A DNA stretch of 64,000 bases from Megasphaera coli (GTDB taxonomy: Bacteria; Bacillota; Negativicutes; Veillonellales; Megasphaeraceae): assembly GCF_900095855.1 (NCBI RefSeq), contig NZ_FMIY01000002.1, forward strand, positions 425,322 to 489,321, read 5' to 3'. Numbering within the stretch: the first letter of the stretch is position 1; every line of letters begins with the position of its first letter. Below the pieces are notes generated by a model that was not told where the DNA came from, made no database searches, and was given only the letters and a program-made list of their open reading frames with translations. The position numbers and the translations under genes are program-made. Below are positions 60,874-64,000 of the stretch, piece after piece.

Positions 60874-63800
60874 ATGGGAACAAAGGTATTTAACAATACG
60901 ACAAAAATAGTTCGTGATGATATGATTGCTACTATTCGCAGAGGGAGCAAGATTTCTATTGCTGCGGCCTGCTTTTCTATATATGCGTATCAAGAATTGA
61001 AAAAACAATTGGAGTCTGTAGAGGGATTTCGTTTTATCTTTACAGCACCTACTTTCGTAGCAGAAAAAGTGGAGAAACAAAAACGGGAATTTTACATACC
61101 ACGGTTACAGCGTGAAATCGGCCTTTACGGGACAGAATTTGAAGTACGCCTGCGCAATGAATTGACACAAAGGGCAATCGCAAAAGAATGCGCTGACTGG
61201 ATTAAAGAGAAAGGTACTTTTAAATCCAATAGAACTGGGGAAAATATGAGTAGTTTCATGACTGTTATTAACGAACAGCAGCAAATTACCTATGTGCCAT
61301 TAACTGAATTTACAACAGTTGGCATAGGTTGTGAGCGTGGCAATAATAGTTATAATTTGATTACAAGTATTGAATCACCGGAATCCATGGAATTCATACA
61401 AACGTTCGAGTCACTGTGGAATGACAAACATAAGTTGCAGGACGTGACGAAAGAAGTTATTGAAAACATTACTACGATCTACACAGAAAATTCGCCTGAA
61501 TTTATGTATTTTATGACGCTTTATCATGTGTTCAGCGAATTTCTCGATGATATTTCCGAAGATGAACTGCCCAACGAAGCGACGGGATTTAAACAGAGCA
61601 AGATCTGGAGTATGCTTTATGAGTTCCAACGAGAAGCGGTTTTGGCGATTATTAATAAATTAGAGCGCTATAACGGTTGTATTTTGGCGGATAGTGTCGG
61701 CTTGGGCAAGACCTTTACAGCTCTTGCGGTTATAAAGTATTACGAAAACAGAAATAAAAGCGTTCTTGTTCTTTGCCCGAAAAAACTGGTTGAAAATTGG
61801 AATACATACAAAGATAACTATGTTAACAATCCGATTGCTACCGATCGTTTGAATTATGATGTTCTCTTCCATACGGACCTGTCACGAGATCATGGTATAT
61901 CGAACGGTCTTGATTTGGATAGATTGAATTGGGGTAATTATGACCTTGTTGTTATTGACGAGTCCCATAACTTTCGTAACGGCGTGGGTACGCAGACGAA
62001 TACGAAAGAAAATAGGTATGTGCGGCTGCGAAATAGAATTATTAAAGCCGGCGTAAAAACGAAAGTACTGATGATTTCTGCAACGCCCGTAAATAATCAC
62101 TTCACAGATTTAAAGAATCAATTAGCCCTTGCCTATGAAGGCGATGCAAAAAATATTAATAACAAGCTGGATACTAAGAAGCCCATTGATGATATTTTTA
62201 AACAGGCGCAAAAAGCCTTTCGTGAGTGGAGTGATTTAGATGCGCCGGAACGGACAACGGAAACATTGTTGAAGAAGTTGGACTTTAACTTCTTCAAGCT
62301 TCTTGACGGTGTTACAATTGCGCGTTCAAGAAAACATATTGAAAAATACTACGACACGAGAGAAATCGGAGAATTCCCAGAACGGAAAAAACCTATTACT
62401 TTACGGCCGAAACTGACGGATTTGAATTCAGTTATTAATTACAACGAAATTTATGAAGAAATGTCAAAGCTAAATCTGAGCATCTATACGCCGTCAAACT
62501 ATATTTTTGAGAGTCATTTGGATAAATATATTGACGTCATGCATAATAAGGGAAATCTTACGCAGAAGGGGCGTGAAGCGGGCATACGTCGTTTAATGAG
62601 CATTAATTTGTTGAAACGTTTGGAAAGTTCCGTCAATTCCTTTTTGTTGACCTTGCAGCGTATGCAGACACTTATAGAGGCAACAATAAAAAATATTGAT
62701 CACTATGAAACATATAAAGAAGTAAGTTCTGCAGCCTATGAAGCGAATACGGACGATTTTGACATGGATGAAAATGATGTGGAAGATTTTACGGTAGGCA
62801 AAACATTTGCCATTGATTTGAGAGACATGGATTATAAAACATGGCGCAGTCACCTTTGCAATGATGCGGAAATATTAGGGATTCTCATTTTAATGGTTAA
62901 AGATATTACACCGGAACATGATTTCAAATTACAACAACTGCTCAGTCTTATTTCTGAAAAAATTGAGCGTCCTTTTAATGTCGATAATAAAAAGATACTT
63001 ATCTTTTCAGCTTTTTCTGATACGGCAAAGTATTTATATGCGAATGTTGCGCCGTATATAAAAAAGAAATACGGTTTGAATACGGGCATTGTTACAGGGA
63101 CGGAAGACGAAAAAACGAATATTGTCGGGTTTCCGGCGACACTGAACAATGTGCTTACCTGTTTTTCACCGATCTCTAAAGGAAAAAACCTGTTGATGCC
63201 GACAAGTCATGATGAAATTGACGTGCTTATCGCAACGGACTGTATTTCGGAAGGACAAAACCTTCAGGACTGTGACTACGTAGTGAACTATGACATCCAT
63301 TGGAATCCCGTGCGGATTATACAGCGCTTCGGGCGAATTGACCGTATCGGCAGCAAGAATGAATACATTCAGCTTGTCAATTTCTGGCCCGACATGAATT
63401 TAGATGAGTATATCAATCTGAAGGACCGCGTCGAAACGCGCATGAAAATTTCCGTTATGACCTCGACCGGTGATGACGACCTGATTAATACCGAGGAAAA
63501 GGGGGATCTTGAATACAGAAAAACACAACTAAAAAGGTTGCAAGAAGAAATTGTGGATATTGAAGATATGTCCACAGGTGTATCTATTATGGATTTGGGC
63601 CTTAACGAATTTCGGCTCGACCTTATGGAATACGTCAAAGCACACGGTGATATGGATAAGTTCCCCAAGGGGATGCATGCTGTTGTAAAAGCGACGGAAG
63701 AACTCCCGGAAGGCACTATATTTGTGTTGAAAAACAGAAACAATGGCGTAAATATTGACAATCAAAACAGGATTCATCCGTTTTACATGGTCTATATAGC

Positions 63801-64000
63801 CACGACAGGAAAAATTATTTGTGACTACTTAAATCCGAAAAAACTTCTTGATGATATTCGCCTGTTATGCAGAGGTAAGAAAGAACCGATAAAAGACCTT
63901 TGTGCACAATTCAATGCCGAAACGGATGACGGCAAAAAAATGGATGTTATGTCTGGACTTCTTAACGAAGCAATTGCGTCTATCATTAACAGGAAAGAAG
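60874..64000 (+). CDS. PLD-like/SNF2-type helicase, 5' part (truncated by the window)
   Basis: An open frame from ATG 60874 to the window end, 1042 codons with no stop. Residues ~1-190 look like a phospholipase D-like domain without a clear HKD pair ([17 protein letters not shown] ... [17 protein letters not shown]). Then a superfamily 2 Swi2/Snf2-type motor: Walker [17 protein letters not shown] near residue 273, DESH box [24 protein letters not shown], an inserted helical region, and motifs [19 protein letters not shown] / [14 protein letters not shown]. Large proteins of this build often sit in restriction or defence loci. Starts after GGGAG. AT-rich relative to its neighbours. Confidence 0.9.
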   Translation, partial: MGTKVFNNTTKIVRDDMIATIRRGSKISIAAACFSIYAYQELKKQLESVEGFRFIFTAPTFVAEKVEKQKREFYIPRLQREIGLYGTEFEVRLRNELTQRAIAKECADWIKEKGTFKSNRTGENMSSFMTVINEQQQITYVPLTEFTTVGIGCERGNNSYNLITSIESPESMEFIQTFESLWNDKHKLQDVTKEVIENITTIYTENSPEFMYFMTLYHVFSEFLDDISEDELPNEATGFKQSKIWSMLYEFQREAVLAIINKLERYNGCILADSVGLGKTFTALAVIKYYENRNKSVLVLCPKKLVENWNTYKDNYVNNPIATDRLNYDVLFHTDLSRDHGISNGLDLDRLNWGNYDLVVIDESHNFRNGVGTQTNTKENRYVRLRNRIIKAGVKTKVLMISATPVNNHFTDLKNQLALAYEGDAKNINNKLDTKKPIDDIFKQAQKAFREWSDLDAPERTTETLLKKLDFNFFKLLDGVTIARSRKHIEKYYDTREIGEFPERKKPITLRPKLTDLNSVINYNEIYEEMSKLNLSIYTPSNYIFESHLDKYIDVMHNKGNLTQKGREAGIRRLMSINLLKRLESSVNSFLLTLQRMQTLIEATIKNIDHYETYKEVSSAAYEANTDDFDMDENDVEDFTVGKTFAIDLRDMDYKTWRSHLCNDAEILGILILMVKDITPEHDFKLQQLLSLISEKIERPFNVDNKKILIFSAFSDTAKYLYANVAPYIKKKYGLNTGIVTGTEDEKTNIVGFPATLNNVLTCFSPISKGKNLLMPTSHDEIDVLIATDCISEGQNLQDCDYVVNYDIHWNPVRIIQRFGRIDRIGSKNEYIQLVNFWPDMNLDEYINLKDRVETRMKISVMTSTGDDDLINTEEKGDLEYRKTQLKRLQEEIVDIEDMSTGVSIMDLGLNEFRLDLMEYVKAHGDMDKFPKGMHAVVKATEELPEGTIFVLKNRNNGVNIDNQNRIHPFYMVYIATTGKIICDYLNPKKLLDDIRLLCRGKKEPIKDLCAQFNAETDDGKKMDVMSGLLNEAIASIINRKE

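Noticed and set aside
60874-61450. Active phospholipase D nuclease in the helicase N-terminus
   Set aside because: No intact HxKxxxxD motif is visible in the PLD-like segment, so nuclease activity is not claimed.
1-64000. CRISPR arrays or prophage
   Set aside because: No regularly spaced repeats, cas genes, integrase or phage structural genes were found on reading the window.

Overview
The window reads as a chromosomal segment of a strictly anaerobic, low-to-mid GC Firmicute. The gene content best fits the Negativicutes, in the Veillonella/Megasphaera area: HslVU, a dnaG-rpoD pair, a SpoVB-like flippase with no other sporulation gene, and amino-acid fermentation genes. The assignment is inferred from gene content and order, not from a tree. 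Genes are dense, mostly co-directional (+), with clear Shine-Dalgarno sequences and many intrinsic terminators. TGA is an ordinary stop in most genes but encodes selenocysteine in two.

Layout. 1-5.7 kb: end of hslV, hslU, an rRNA methyltransferase, then (-) an M29 aminopeptidase, a MATE pump and rpsT. 5.8-10.2 kb: a deleted LysR regulator beside a CoA-transferase / MatC-like permease / HMG-CoA-lyase operon. 10.3-17.5 kb: class II aldolase, pseudouridine synthase, dnaG-rpoD, and metNI under a SAM-I riboswitch. 17.6-21.7 kb: long-form HPF and pstSCAB. 21.8-25.1 kb: yedF, a DUF3343 Se/S-carrier-like gene and selA, followed by an IS200-type element. 25.3-40.7 kb: proS, the D-proline reductase operon (prdC, prdA, a small gene, prdB, prdD, prdE, prdF, a TSUP permease), selB, an APC permease, an Xaa-Pro peptidase, an ornithine cyclodeaminase-like gene and tRNA-Sec. 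40.8-56.1 kb: housekeeping genes (mfd, flippase, mazG, HU, glycosyltransferase, polysaccharide deacetylase, murI, XTP pyrophosphatase, speD). 56.1-60.7 kb: three tRNAs and small accessory genes. 60.9-64.0 kb: the first 1042 codons of an AT-rich SNF2-type helicase that runs off the window and may open a defence locus.

The most coherent system is the selenium/proline island at 21.8-40.7 kb. Peptides (Xaa-Pro peptidase), uptake (APC permease) and ornithine (cyclodeaminase-like enzyme) could feed L-proline. PrdF racemises it, and PrdA/PrdB reduce D-proline to 5-aminovalerate with electrons delivered by PrdC. SelA, SelB, tRNA-Sec and probable Se carriers supply selenocysteine. Direct reading shows two selenoproteins: PrdB (TGA at 31293) and PrdC (TGA at 28450). 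An automatic caller would truncate both. PrdD and PrdE together look like a copy of PrdA divided at the PrdA self-cleavage site. selD is not in the window.
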